From contig NC_013156.1 of assembly GCF_000023985.1 (NCBI RefSeq), forward strand, positions 484,363 through 548,362: a DNA stretch of 64,000 nucleotides, in the 5' to 3' direction. Position 1 is the stretch's first letter, and the number at the start of each line of letters is the position of its first letter. The translations under genes were made by a program, and so were the position numbers. Shown in pieces: positions 36,297 to 44,943 of the stretch. Below the pieces are notes generated by a model. The model did not search any database, was not told where the DNA came from, and saw nothing but the letters and a program-made list of their open reading frames with translations. Origin of the DNA: Methanocaldococcus fervens AG86. Lineage in GTDB: Archaea > AGJL01 > Methanococci > Methanococcales > Methanocaldococcaceae.

Positions 36297-37826
36297 ATCA
36301 TCTTCTCCAAACGCATTATCTTCAATATTATCTGATTTTTTTAGATTTTCAGATTCCATATAATCTTCTTCCCATATTTTAACAATATCTAAATCTTCTC
36401 CTCCATATCTTCCATCAAATCTATCCACTTTAACAATTGCAGGCACCTTTATGCAAGGCCCCAAAACTATAGCCTCTCCAATGTTTAAACTTGTTAATTG
36501 CCTAATTAAATCCTCACTTAAATTTTCAGATGCCATTTGAACGTGTTTTTGGTCTGTAGGCTCAATAAGCTTAGATATTATTAAGTTAGAGCATTGGGAG
36601 AGGGTTTCAGCATCTAAGGTTTTAGGTCTTTGTGAGACGAGGCAGAGACCAACTCCGAACTTTCTTCCCTCCCTTGCTATCCTACTTAAATAATATTTAG
36701 CCCTTGTTTTTCTATTTTGAGGGGCTATTAAATGAGCTTCTTCAAAAATCATAAATATTGGTTTAGCAGCTCTTCTCCCATTATTAATAATAATCTTCTT
36801 CCTATCATCTAAAACTGCTTTAATTATATATGAAACAACGATATCTACTGCATTCTCATCCAACTCTTCCATTGGGATTACATTTATGTAATGCTCTTTA
36901 ATGTCATTAATTGGATTGTAGTGGAGGGTTATGATATTTTTTCTAAACTGTAGCATATCCTCCAATCTAAATATAGCCGTTTGAATACTACTCTCATCTT
37001 TTTTGTAGTTGTCATCTGACTTATACTCATCCAATTTTTCAATTATTGCATTTATATAATCTTCAACTGTACTAAAATCACTTTCTTTAAACTTTTCTTG
37101 GATTTCCTTAACTGCCTTCCTTATGTATGGCCTTTGCTTTGTTGCCTGTGCATCTACTCCAGCCAAATCACATAAATCTTCGTTATTTATCCTATAAATG
37201 TTTATTTTTGGCTCAATAACATGAACTCTAAGCTTTTCACTTTCACAGTAAATATCTCTATACTCCCCATGCATATCAAAGACCAAAACAGTTGCTTTAA
37301 GCTTATTAAGCTCTCTAAGCAAAACAGCCACTGTATTTGACTTACCCATCCCGGTCATCGCCAATATTGCCAAATGCCTTGAGCATAGCTTGTTTGCATC
37401 TAATTTAACCTCCACATCTTCCCTTGTAACCAAACGCCCTATCTTTAAATGCCCACTACCAAAAACCTTTTTTAACAATTCATCTTCAGCTTTATAAATT
37501 GGAATTCCTGGTTTTGGCGGAACTCTTGGCAACTTTAAAGCCCCATTTTCCTCCAATTCCCCAACATCTCCTAAAACCTTTATTTTTCCCAGTATGTAGT
37601 AGGAGGAATTATCTTCAAATTCTCTAATCTTTTCTAAATGCTCAATATTTAAAATATCCTCTAAAGCCATGTTTCCTTGGATTGTGCTTTCAACCATTCC
37701 CAATAATTCGGAGTTATCATAATTTATTTTAACATAATCTCCAACTTTTGGAGCTTCCTTCGCCAAAAATGTTAGTTCATCAATCCTTGTCTCTCCTACT
37801 GTATATCCAATAACTCCATTATTCAT
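36285..37826 (-). CDS. herA: HerA-like hexameric DNA-translocating ATPase
   Basis: 513 residues. The N-terminal ~110 residues are a HAS-barrel-like beta region (PKVGDYVKINYDNSELLGMVE). Walker A is MTGMGKSNTVAVLLREL near residue 160 and Walker B is IFMIFEEAHLIAP near residue 353; SRIAREGRKFGVGLCLVSQRP is the HerA arginine-finger/sensor segment. HerA pumps DNA in end resection, usually with the nuclease NurA, which is not seen here. The gene upstream on the same strand is a UPF0201 protein; GGTGATTAG contains both that gene's stop and the ribosome site. Confidence 0.85.
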   Translation of the reverse strand: MNNGVIGYTVGETRIDELTFLAKEAPKVGDYVKINYDNSELLGMVESTIQGNMALEDILNIEHLEKIREFEDNSSYYILGKIKVLGDVGELEENGALKLPRVPPKPGIPIYKAEDELLKKVFGSGHLKIGRLVTREDVEVKLDANKLCSRHLAILAMTGMGKSNTVAVLLRELNKLKATVLVFDMHGEYRDIYCESEKLRVHVIEPKINIYRINNEDLCDLAGVDAQATKQRPYIRKAVKEIQEKFKESDFSTVEDYINAIIEKLDEYKSDDNYKKDESSIQTAIFRLEDMLQFRKNIITLHYNPINDIKEHYINVIPMEELDENAVDIVVSYIIKAVLDDRKKIIINNGRRAAKPIFMIFEEAHLIAPQNRKTRAKYYLSRIAREGRKFGVGLCLVSQRPKTLDAETLSQCSNLIISKLIEPTDQKHVQMASENLSEDLIRQLTSLNIGEAIVLGPCIKVPAIVKVDRFDGRYGGEDLDIVKIWEEDYMESENLKKSDNIEDNAFGEDDLFS

Positions 37827-38336
37827 CTAATCACCATAATTCTCAATTACTTTTATCTTTAAATTATTTTCCTCTTCATTTTTAACTTCATTTTTAATTT
37901 CTTCAGTATTTTCTCCCTCTTCTTCCAATTCATCCTCATTAATTATAACTCCTCCTTTAGTTCTTGGGGCAATATCTTTAATTATTTTCATAATGTCTTC
38001 ATTCTCATCAGCTAATATTTTGACGAATATTCCTCCGTGTGTGTCTATATCAAAATTCACCGCCCCTACATAGGCAGCTTGCTTATTTAAATAAAATTTT
38101 GTTGCCTTTTCACTCATCCCTTTCTCTAAAACCATTCTTGCAGCATCCAGTATAGCCTGACTTCTTAAAAGCTCTTTTAATCTATCTACATTTCTTGTTT
38201 TTCCTTCCCATTTCCTAAACTCGTTATCTTCTTCAATAAAGTTCAATTTTGCTCTTGGGAATATATTTAGTATAGCTTTTTTGACCTTATATTTGTCTTC
38301 AGTGGGCTTCACCCTTGCTCTAATTACAACCTCCAT
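37827..38336 (-). CDS. UPF0201 family protein
   Basis: 169 residues. EVVIRARVKPTEDKYKVKKAILNIFPRA and the later RLKELLRSQAILDAARMVL, GMSEKATKFYLNKQAAYVGAVNF match the archaeal UPF0201 family, which has a ribosomal-protein-L5-like fold and is thought to bind RNA. The last 40 residues are an acidic tail (EEEGENTEEIKNEVKNEE) probably disordered. It overlaps the HerA ribosome site; conserved adjacency hints at a nucleic-acid function, but no activity is known. Confidence 0.8.
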   Translation of the reverse strand: MEVVIRARVKPTEDKYKVKKAILNIFPRAKLNFIEEDNEFRKWEGKTRNVDRLKELLRSQAILDAARMVLEKGMSEKATKFYLNKQAAYVGAVNFDIDTHGGIFVKILADENEDIMKIIKDIAPRTKGGVIINEDELEEEGENTEEIKNEVKNEEENNLKIKVIENYGD

Positions 38337-38414
38337 AATATCACCAAATTTTAAAATATTTTATATTTTTTATATTTATTTTAGTTTCATTATTATCTCA
38401 ATTATCTCATTAAA

Positions 38415-39569
38415 TTATTTTTTTATATTCAAATAACAGATAGTTCCAATGAGGATTATAAATATTGCTGAAAACTTATACATCCCTGCTATTCCTAAAA
38501 TATCTGCCAAAAATCCAAATGAAACTGCACCTATAAGCATCCCAATATTTATACTTGTTGTAAAAAGCCCCATAGCTTCGCCCTTCCTGTATATTGGAAT
38601 ATCTTTAATTGCGAGAGAGGTTGTTGAATTTGAAGTTATCGAGCCGCCAATTGCCACAATTGTTAATGAAGCTAATATATTCAAAAATGTTGTTGACATT
38701 GAAAGCAGATACATGCCTAAAGCTACTATAAAAACTCCAATAATAATGGTTATATTCCCAAACTTATCGTAGAGTTTCCCAAATCTTCTTTGAAAAATAG
38801 CTATTAATATGTTTGTTGCTGCAATTATAAAACCAACTTGAGATATGGAGATGCCATACATGATTGCATATAACGCCAAATAGGCAATTATTCCTGAATT
38901 TATCATTATATAAGAGGTGTTAATAATAAAAGAGGATAAGAAATTCCTATTTTTTAAAAATTCATAAGAAAACAAATTTGATACCTTAATATCTTTTTTT
39001 ATATTTTCATTGAAAGCTATATCTTTCAACTTTGCATAACTTATAATCGCTGCCAAAATTCCCAAAAATCCGCAAACATAAAATGGCGTTTTAATCCCAT
39101 ACATATCTGCGAGAAGCCCTCCTACAAACGGTCCAACTCCAAAACCCAATGTAATTGATGAGTTAAAAATTCCCATATACTCTCCTAATCGCCCTTTTGG
39201 AGCTATAGCAGCTATATAAGAGCCAGCTACAGGTGTTACAAAGGCTGAAAAGATTCCTGTAAAAATCCTCACAATTAAAAGACCTAAAACACTGCTAACA
39301 AAACTATACATTAAGGTAAAAATTCCATAAAAAAAGGTTCCACAAACGATGAAAAATTTCTTCCCGTATATGTCAGATAACACCCCAACAGGAATTTGAG
39401 CTATAGTCCTTGCTAGTGCAAATGAACCAAATATTATGCCAATTTCCAAATTTGAAGCCCCCAGTGTTTGGGCAAATATTGCCATTATTGGAGCTATGAA
39501 TCCAACGCCAAGCATTGTTATGAATGTGGTAATCCAAACGATAAAAATATCTCCGCCAAAAAATTTCAT
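38415..39569 (-). CDS. Major facilitator superfamily transporter
   Basis: 384 residues with about twelve hydrophobic segments. The cytoplasmic loop after helix 2 has GVLSDIYGKKFFIVCG, the MFS G-x-L-(S/a)-D-x-x-G-K-K signature, and the middle loop has FQRRFGKLYDKFGN. It is the last gene of the minus-strand operon running from 43750. MFS proteins of this type are often drug or metabolite exporters; the neighbouring RND-type exporter and regulator agree with export or detoxification. Confidence 0.88.
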   Translation of the reverse strand: MKFFGGDIFIVWITTFITMLGVGFIAPIMAIFAQTLGASNLEIGIIFGSFALARTIAQIPVGVLSDIYGKKFFIVCGTFFYGIFTLMYSFVSSVLGLLIVRIFTGIFSAFVTPVAGSYIAAIAPKGRLGEYMGIFNSSITLGFGVGPFVGGLLADMYGIKTPFYVCGFLGILAAIISYAKLKDIAFNENIKKDIKVSNLFSYEFLKNRNFLSSFIINTSYIMINSGIIAYLALYAIMYGISISQVGFIIAATNILIAIFQRRFGKLYDKFGNITIIIGVFIVALGMYLLSMSTTFLNILASLTIVAIGGSITSNSTTSLAIKDIPIYRKGEAMGLFTTSINIGMLIGAVSFGFLADILGIAGMYKFSAIFIILIGTICYLNIKK

Positions 39570-39625
39570 AAAACCACCGAAAATTTAAAATTTTATACCA
39601 ATCTAAAAAATAAAAAGAAAAAGAG

Positions 39626-41302
39626 TTATTCTTTATTTTTTCTCTTGAATACATACCACACAACTAACGCAATAGCTACAACTACCGCTAATACTCCCAA
39701 CAATGACCAAGCCTTTGAAGCAGAGTTTTTCACAACTACTTTTAATGGTTCTTGGTAGACATAGACGTTGTCGTCTCCTTCTTCACTATCTCCAGCACAT
39801 CTTATTTCTAAGGTTATATAATATGGTTTTGATTCAGCACTTCTGTCTGGTGTTATTGTTATAGATCCAACACCTGTTTGGTTAGGGTAGAGAGTTCCTA
39901 TGGTGTCACTTTTAACTGGGTAGTCAAACGGCTGTCCTGATATTTTAATTACTGAAATCTTAACTCTTTCCGCTTTTTCGTTACCAATATTTTTTATCAT
40001 TATCTGTACTTGGTTGTCTCTTCCAGCAATTACATTAACTTCTTTTGTTACAATTTCAAATAATGGTTTTGGTTTAACATAAATGTCTATATATTTTTCA
40101 GCTTTATATTCGTTGTTTGCTGCATCTAAGTAAGTGATTTCAATTGGTAGTTTGTAGTGTTTAGCAGGGGCGTATTTATCTATATCAACATAGAAAGAAA
40201 CTGTTTTTGAAACTCCTGGCAATAAGTTGCCAATATTTTTTATATTGCAGTTACTCCAGCTATCTTCAAATGGTTCATCAGTTACTAATCTTAATTCAAC
40301 ATCTTTTGCCTCTGCATGTCCATTGTTTGTTACTGTTACATCAATTCTTGCGTAAGTGATTCCTGGCTTTATTTCTACGGGGTCGGTTACAACATTTGAT
40401 ACATCCAATGTTATGTCTCCTTTTACATAAGCTCCAATAGTTATTTGCTCAGCCCTTTTAGTTCCATCTTCATCTATCCATGTAATTACTGCAGGAATTT
40501 GATAGCTACCTTCAACCAAATTACTTGCAGTATGTAAGTTTAAGTTTATTACCTTACCATCACCTGGCTCTAAAGCTCCTATATAGAACTTTGTTTCTCC
40601 TACTGGTGAAATTGGCAGATTAGATAAAGGAACTGCTATTGGGTAATATAAAGCCTTCTGCTGATTTTTTGTTGTTCCATAGGCAGAGATTGTTATTGAC
40701 TCAGAACCTGCATTTACAGAGCTTAAAGAATATCCCACATATAAATTAACCTCTTTAGCGGTTCCAGTTCCTTTATTCACAATTTTAATAGGAACTGTTT
40801 GTGTCTTTGAAGGAATTAAGCTAAAATTCCCACCAATTTCAAAGCTTGCTATTCCATATACGTGTATGTAGTATATTTTTGTGAATTCGTAGTGGTGAGT
40901 GTCTTCATCATCAACTTCATCATAACTTACCTTCACATCAATCCTATAATCTCTTGATGGAGCGTTTTCATCAACATGTAGTTTGAAGTGGACGGTATCA
41001 GCTTCTCCAGGGTTTAGATGGCTTATTGTTGCCTTTCCCTTAATTGGATTTACCTGCCTTAATTCAAATGGATAGTGTGGGGATATTTCAACAACTATGT
41101 CCTTAACCTCATCATCATAATTGTCGTTAGTTACCTTAATCCAAACATCAACGTCATCCCCTGGATGAATGACGTTAGGCTGATACTGAAGCTCATCAAC
41201 CTGTAAGGCAGAAACTGAAGATATAGCCACAAGCAAAATCATCGACAAAGCTATCTTTTTAAATACTTCTTTTAACCCAAGCTTGTATCTTCCTACATTC
41301 AT
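39626..41302 (-). CDS. COG1361-type surface protein (CARDB/NEW3-like beta-sandwich repeats)
   Basis: 558 residues. A signal peptide (KIALSMILLVAISSVSALQ) is followed by four to five beta-sandwich domains of about 100 residues. They contain repeated phrases such as VWIKVTNDNYDDEVKDIVVEI, IVNKGTGTAKEVNLYV, VTNNGHAEAKDVELRL and IKNIGNEKAERVKI. A C-terminal membrane helix (AWSLLGVLAVVVAIALVVWYVF) and KRKNKE end the protein. Such proteins lie on the outer face of the membrane. It is co-transcribed with an RND/MMPL transporter, with which archaeal COG1361 proteins commonly occur; an adaptor role is inferred. Confidence 0.85.
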   Translation of the reverse strand: MNVGRYKLGLKEVFKKIALSMILLVAISSVSALQVDELQYQPNVIHPGDDVDVWIKVTNDNYDDEVKDIVVEISPHYPFELRQVNPIKGKATISHLNPGEADTVHFKLHVDENAPSRDYRIDVKVSYDEVDDEDTHHYEFTKIYYIHVYGIASFEIGGNFSLIPSKTQTVPIKIVNKGTGTAKEVNLYVGYSLSSVNAGSESITISAYGTTKNQQKALYYPIAVPLSNLPISPVGETKFYIGALEPGDGKVINLNLHTASNLVEGSYQIPAVITWIDEDGTKRAEQITIGAYVKGDITLDVSNVVTDPVEIKPGITYARIDVTVTNNGHAEAKDVELRLVTDEPFEDSWSNCNIKNIGNLLPGVSKTVSFYVDIDKYAPAKHYKLPIEITYLDAANNEYKAEKYIDIYVKPKPLFEIVTKEVNVIAGRDNQVQIMIKNIGNEKAERVKISVIKISGQPFDYPVKSDTIGTLYPNQTGVGSITITPDRSAESKPYYITLEIRCAGDSEEGDDNVYVYQEPLKVVVKNSASKAWSLLGVLAVVVAIALVVWYVFKRKNKE

Positions 41303-41323
41303 AAAATCACCATTATTTAATTT

Positions 41324-42481
41324 TTATTGCCCCATTAATCTTCTTTTTAATCTTGCCATCATTGGTAGGAGATATTTATCTTCAAGCACCAATACTGCTG
41401 GTAAGAACACAACTGTTAAGATACAACAGAACGCAATCCCTACTGCACAAACCTTACCAAGGTTTGCCATTGCTGGAAGTGGAGCTATAGTCAATGATAA
41501 AAGCCCTGCTGCAGTTGTTGCTGCACTTGCTAAAACTGAAGATCCTGCATACGTTACAGTTGTTATTGCAGCTTCTTCTGGACTTTTTCCTTTTTCCCTC
41601 TCTTCTTTATACCTACTTCCAAAGTAAATCCCATAATCGATACCTAAACCTAAAATTAACGAACCTACTGAAGTTGTAGCCATATCCAATGGAAGTCCAA
41701 ATAATCCCATAAACCCTCCAGTCCAGATAAGGGTGAATATCAATGGTGATAATAACGCAACTGACGTTATTTTTTTAAAGTGAAGGACTATAATCAGCAT
41801 TATGGCAAGGAAAGCAACTGTAGTTGTTACCGCTTGACTCTCATCCATTAGACGTCCAACAATTGCACTCATTGGAATTGATCCAGTTGGAACTGCCTCA
41901 ACTCCTGCTGGGAAGGGAGTTTCTTCAATTCTCTCCTTAACTGCATTATAAAGGGCATCACATTTCTTTTCATCTGCACCAACATCTGTAAACGCTGTAA
42001 TAACCATCACTGAGTAATCCTTGTTGAACATCCTCTCTCTTTGTGATTCGGGGATATACCTCATAAGCTCCTTAACTCTATCAATACTTTGAGGAACTGT
42101 CCCTCCATTCATCTCTATTAAAACATCTACTGGAGAAGAAACGCTTGTTATTCCATCTACTGTTTTTAAGTTATCTTCAAGCATTTTCACCGCTCTTAGA
42201 ACCCTCGGGTCTCTTATGTCAGTTACTTTATCGCTTGAATCTGATGGAACCACTTTCACTGCTATTGTAACAATATCCGTTCCTCCAAATTCATCCCTGA
42301 CCTCATAAACCTCCTGAACTTCAGGAAGGTCTTGAGGAAGCATTTTTTCATATGATGTTTGTTTCTTTATATTTGGTATGAATGTTGCAGCAAATATCGT
42401 TAATAAGATAACTATCCCAATCACAACCATTGGTTTTTTTGCCGAAAATTCACCAACTTTGCTTAGAATTTCTTTTAACAT
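41324..42481 (-). CDS. RND/MMPL-family exporter (half-size)
   Basis: 385 residues. One membrane helix near the N-terminus, an outside loop of ~150 residues (SYEKMLPQDLPEVQEVYEVRDEFGG), then five more helices. They contain TTVAFLAIMLIIVLHFK and GLGIDYGIYFGSRYKEER, the MMPL/SSD acidic charge-relay region. It ends after six helices, half a typical RND protein, so a homodimer is likely. The operon holds a regulator and a surface protein either side. Substrate is unknown; lipid-like or toxic hydrophobic molecules are handled by relatives. Confidence 0.85.
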   Translation of the reverse strand: MLKEILSKVGEFSAKKPMVVIGIVILLTIFAATFIPNIKKQTSYEKMLPQDLPEVQEVYEVRDEFGGTDIVTIAVKVVPSDSSDKVTDIRDPRVLRAVKMLEDNLKTVDGITSVSSPVDVLIEMNGGTVPQSIDRVKELMRYIPESQRERMFNKDYSVMVITAFTDVGADEKKCDALYNAVKERIEETPFPAGVEAVPTGSIPMSAIVGRLMDESQAVTTTVAFLAIMLIIVLHFKKITSVALLSPLIFTLIWTGGFMGLFGLPLDMATTSVGSLILGLGIDYGIYFGSRYKEEREKGKSPEEAAITTVTYAGSSVLASAATTAAGLLSLTIAPLPAMANLGKVCAVGIAFCCILTVVFLPAVLVLEDKYLLPMMARLKRRLMGQ

Positions 42482-42487
42482 AGTTAT

Positions 42488-42949
42488 CTACCTTATATTA
42501 CATTTTTCAAGCTCATCAAACAATTCAAGCGTCTTTTCAGAAACTTTTTTTAATCTTTCAATGCCCTTAATTTTTTGCTTTATAAATTCTCTCTCTTCTT
42601 CACTACAACTTTCCTCCAATTTTTTTAGATCTTCATAAGCTTTTACAATTAAATTGTATTTTTTCTTAACAACATCTTTAAATGATGTAAATCCATCAAC
42701 AATTATGTAATAATTTTTTCTTTCCCCTTTAATCCATGCCTTTTTTACAAATCCAAGCTCTTCAAGTTTTTTTAAAGACATGCTAACATTTCCTTTGCTA
42801 ATCTTTAACTCTTCCATGATATCTGAGATTGTTAAAGGTTTATTGGATAAATATAGAACGGCATAAACCGCCCCTACAGATTTGTTAAGCCCATGAATTT
42901 TTGCAATCTCTGAAAACAGTTCAATAATTAATCTCTTAGCTTCTTCCAT
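42488..42949 (-). CDS. GbsR/MarR-type winged-helix transcriptional regulator
   Basis: 153 residues from ATG 42949, one base after the FmdE-like stop. Two upstream frame extensions are ignored because they overlap that gene and lack a ribosome site; AGGGGATAGG precedes this ATG. The DNA-binding part reads [58 protein letters not shown], a winged helix of the GbsR family, and the C-terminal half is a helical dimerisation region. The operator palindrome upstream of this operon (43769-43788) is its likely target. Confidence 0.85.
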   Translation of the reverse strand: MEEAKRLIIELFSEIAKIHGLNKSVGAVYAVLYLSNKPLTISDIMEELKISKGNVSMSLKKLEELGFVKKAWIKGERKNYYIIVDGFTSFKDVVKKKYNLIVKAYEDLKKLEESCSEEEREFIKQKIKGIERLKKVSEKTLELFDELEKCNIR

Positions 42950-42950
42950 C

Positions 42951-43550
42951 CTATCCCCTAACCAGCTTTTCAAAACATTCTTTACAGACAATTTTCCCAT
43001 TTATCACTCTTCCTTTAATTTCCATGAAATACTCCCCACATTCTTGACATTTTATGGATGGAAAGAGCTTAGCTTTTTTAGGAGGTTCTATTTCAACCTC
43101 TTTTACATCAAATAAATCATCATCTTTGGCATTTAGTATATTGTTGGTTGCTTCAGATCTTATTTTATTAAATAATTCCAATTCTTCTTTACTTAACTCT
43201 CCAGAGTTGTATTTTTTAAGGAACTCTTTAACATGGAATTTATCACTAAATTCTTCAAACATATATTTTTTAAAATAAATTCTAATTGCTTTTCCAGTAT
43301 TTCTTGAATAGAAGGTATAGACGTGCTTTCCATTATCTTTAAATATCAAATTTCCCTTTCCAAAGGTGCAGCTTAGCATATACTGTATTGCATCGACACT
43401 GCAGGAGTTGTTTTCAACAATAGCTACTAACTCCTCATCCTCTGACTTTTTGAAAAATTTTTGGACATATTTAGCTACTCTATAACCAATAGCCAATCCT
43501 GGACAAAGATGCCCATGAAATTCAACAACTTTTTTTAATTCCTCATCCAC
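42951..43550 (-). CDS. FmdE-family protein with C-terminal zinc ribbon
   Basis: 199 residues from GTG 43550, chosen because GGTGA (43556-43560 on the minus strand) is five bases before it; an ATG at 43562 lies on that site itself. [18 protein letters not shown] contains the conserved HxxLCPG metal-binding motif of FmdE proteins. The C-terminal [29 protein letters not shown] is a zinc ribbon. Relatives sit next to molybdenum/tungsten formylmethanofuran dehydrogenase or with cofactor genes, but the reaction is not known. Co-transcribed with a tautomerase and a regulator. Confidence 0.8.
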   Translation of the reverse strand: MDEELKKVVEFHGHLCPGLAIGYRVAKYVQKFFKKSEDEELVAIVENNSCSVDAIQYMLSCTFGKGNLIFKDNGKHVYTFYSRNTGKAIRIYFKKYMFEEFSDKFHVKEFLKKYNSGELSKEELELFNKIRSEATNNILNAKDDDLFDVKEVEIEPPKKAKLFPSIKCQECGEYFMEIKGRVINGKIVCKECFEKLVRG

Positions 43551-43567
43551 ACTAATCACCATTATAA

Positions 43568-43750
43568 TTACTTTTTCCTATCTATCAATAATTTTCCATT
43601 AATTCCAACATTTTCAGGAGAATTTTCTTTAATAAGGATTACTATATGACCTATCCCATAAATATCTGAAGCTATTTCATAAATTTTCTTAACGAGTTCT
43701 CTCTTCTTTTCAACATTAAGTTTTGGTCCTTCTATAACTATTGTTGGCAT
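43568..43750 (-). CDS. 4-oxalocrotonate tautomerase-family protein
   Basis: 60 residues from ATG 43750 (GGTGA five bases upstream). After Met removal the protein starts Pro-Thr-Ile-Val-Ile-Glu-Gly, giving the N-terminal proline catalytic base, and continues LNVEKKRELVKKIYEIASDIYGI, the usual tautomerase helix. Size and start match the 60-70-residue 4-OT subunits that form hexamers. Substrate is unknown. It is the first gene of the operon ending at 38415 and lies right behind the palindromic operator. Confidence 0.85.
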   Translation of the reverse strand: MPTIVIEGPKLNVEKKRELVKKIYEIASDIYGIGHIVILIKENSPENVGINGKLLIDRKK

Positions 43751-43768
43751 TCTTTTCACCTCAGCTAA

Positions 43769-43788
43769 TGTTCAAAAATTTTTGAACA
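43769..43788. promoter_or_regulatory. Perfect 20-bp palindromic operator of the tautomerase-FmdE-exporter operon
   Basis: Arms TGTTCAAAAA and TTTTTGAACA meet without a spacer. A further half-site TTGAACA lies at 43791-43797. The operon's TATA-like box TTTATATA is at 43820-43827 on the minus strand, placing the start of transcription near 43797, so a protein bound here would block it. The regulator encoded third in the operon is the natural candidate for autoregulation. Confidence 0.6.
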
Positions 43789-43927
43789 AATTGAACAAAA
43801 GATTATAATAAACATCGGGTATATAAACCTTATCAAAATTCATTAATTGAAAAATTGAAATGCAGTTAATGTTAAATTTTTATGTTAAATTTAAATAATT
43901 ATTTAGCTACCTAAAATTGGTGAAAGG

Positions 43928-44150
43928 ATGATTTCAAAAAATGCACGAATAGCTAAAGGAGCTGTAATAGTTGGAGATGTGAGGAGCTAACGCATTAGTC
44001 ACTCAAAATAAAGAAATTCCACCAAATAGCTTAGTTTTAGGTGTCCCCGGTAGAGTTGTTAGAGAGCTTACAGATGAGGAGATTAAAAGTATAAAAGAGA
44101 ATGCATTGAGATACGTTAAATTATCTGAAACTTTAGAAAATTATAAATAA
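43928..44150 (+). pseudogene. Gamma-carbonic-anhydrase-like protein with internal deletion
   Basis: GGTGA at 43919-43923, then ATG 43928 and MISKNARIAKGAVIVGDV, the N-terminus of the hexapeptide-repeat gamma-carbonic-anhydrase-like family. After GTG and one extra A the sequence resumes, in another frame, with GANALVTQNKEIPPNSLVLGVPGRVVRELTDEE and ends at 44150. From the normal length of about 160 residues, roughly 85 central residues carrying the metal-binding histidines are missing. The gene cannot work. The junction is clean, so the deletion is recent. It precedes ribH. Confidence 0.85.
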
Positions 44151-44198
44151 AAATTGGACTAAATAGGATAACAAAAATCTTTATTGAAAGGTGGTAAA

Positions 44199-44615
44199 AT
44201 GGTAAATCTCGGCTTTGTAATTGCTGAATTCAATAGGGATATAACCTATATGATGGAAAAAGTTGCTGAAGAACATGCTGAATTTTTAGGAGCTAAAGTT
44301 AAATACAAAGTTGTAGTTCCTGGAGTTTTTGACATGCCTTTAGCTGTTAAAAAATTGCTGGAAAAGGAAGATGTTGATGCAGTTGTAACAATTGGATGTG
44401 TTATTGAAGGAGAAACTGAGCATGACGAGATAGTTGTTCATAACGCAGCGAGAAAAATAGCTGATTTATCTTTAGAGTACAATAAACCAGTAACTTTAGG
44501 TATTTCAGGGCCAGGTATGACAAGATTACAAGCTCAGGAAAGAGTTGATTACGGTAAGAGAGCTGTTGAAGCGGCTGTTAAAATGGTTAAGAGATTAAAA
44601 GCTTTGGAAGAATAA
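44199..44615 (+). CDS. ribH: 6,7-dimethyl-8-ribityllumazine synthase
   Basis: 138 residues from ATG 44199, after [28 protein letters not shown] is the pyrimidine-substrate end; [16 protein letters not shown] and [24 protein letters not shown] contain the catalytic His and phosphate-binding residues; [19 protein letters not shown] follows. It makes the penultimate intermediate of riboflavin, which methanogens need for flavins and for the deazaflavin F420 route. The next gene hisE follows closely. Confidence 0.93.
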   Translation: MVNLGFVIAEFNRDITYMMEKVAEEHAEFLGAKVKYKVVVPGVFDMPLAVKKLLEKEDVDAVVTIGCVIEGETEHDEIVVHNAARKIADLSLEYNKPVTLGISGPGMTRLQAQERVDYGKRAVEAAVKMVKRLKALEE

Positions 44616-44627
44616 GAAGTGATGTTT

Positions 44628-44915
44628 ATGATTTTGGAGGAAGTTTATGAGGTTATTAAGCAGAGGATTAGAGAGAAACCTGAAGGCTCTTATGTTGCAA
44701 GATTAACAATCGATGACAAAAAAACTGCAATAAACAAAATATGTGAAAAGGTTGGAGAAGAGGCAACAGAGTTAATATTGGCGGCTAAAGATGACAAAAA
44801 GGATGAGATTATTTATGAAGCTGCTGATTTAATATTCCATACAATGGTGTTATTAGCTTACAAAAATATAGAGTTTGAAGAGCTTTTAAAAGAGTTTGAA
44901 AGAAGAAAAAAATAA
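44628..44915 (+). CDS. hisE: Phosphoribosyl-ATP pyrophosphohydrolase
   Basis: 95 residues from ATG 44628, five bases after [47 protein letters not shown] contains the ExxE ... ExxD magnesium-binding sites of the MazG-like HisE fold. It performs the second step of histidine synthesis. Neighbouring ribH is 12 bases upstream and unrelated in pathway. Followed by a T-rich stretch (44916-44943) where transcription likely ends opposite the LysR gene. Confidence 0.92.
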   Translation: MILEEVYEVIKQRIREKPEGSYVARLTIDDKKTAINKICEKVGEEATELILAAKDDKKDEIIYEAADLIFHTMVLLAYKNIEFEELLKEFERRKK

Positions 44916-44943
44916 TTTTTATTTATTTTATATTTTTTAATTT

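Noticed and set aside
39468-39758. 96-codon plus-strand frame near the COG1361 gene
   Set aside because: It overlaps the MFS and COG1361 genes on the opposite strand, is low-complexity, and lacks a ribosome site.
41283-41627. 114-codon plus-strand frame across the RND exporter gene
   Set aside because: It is antisense to well-supported membrane helices of the exporter and has no own start signals.
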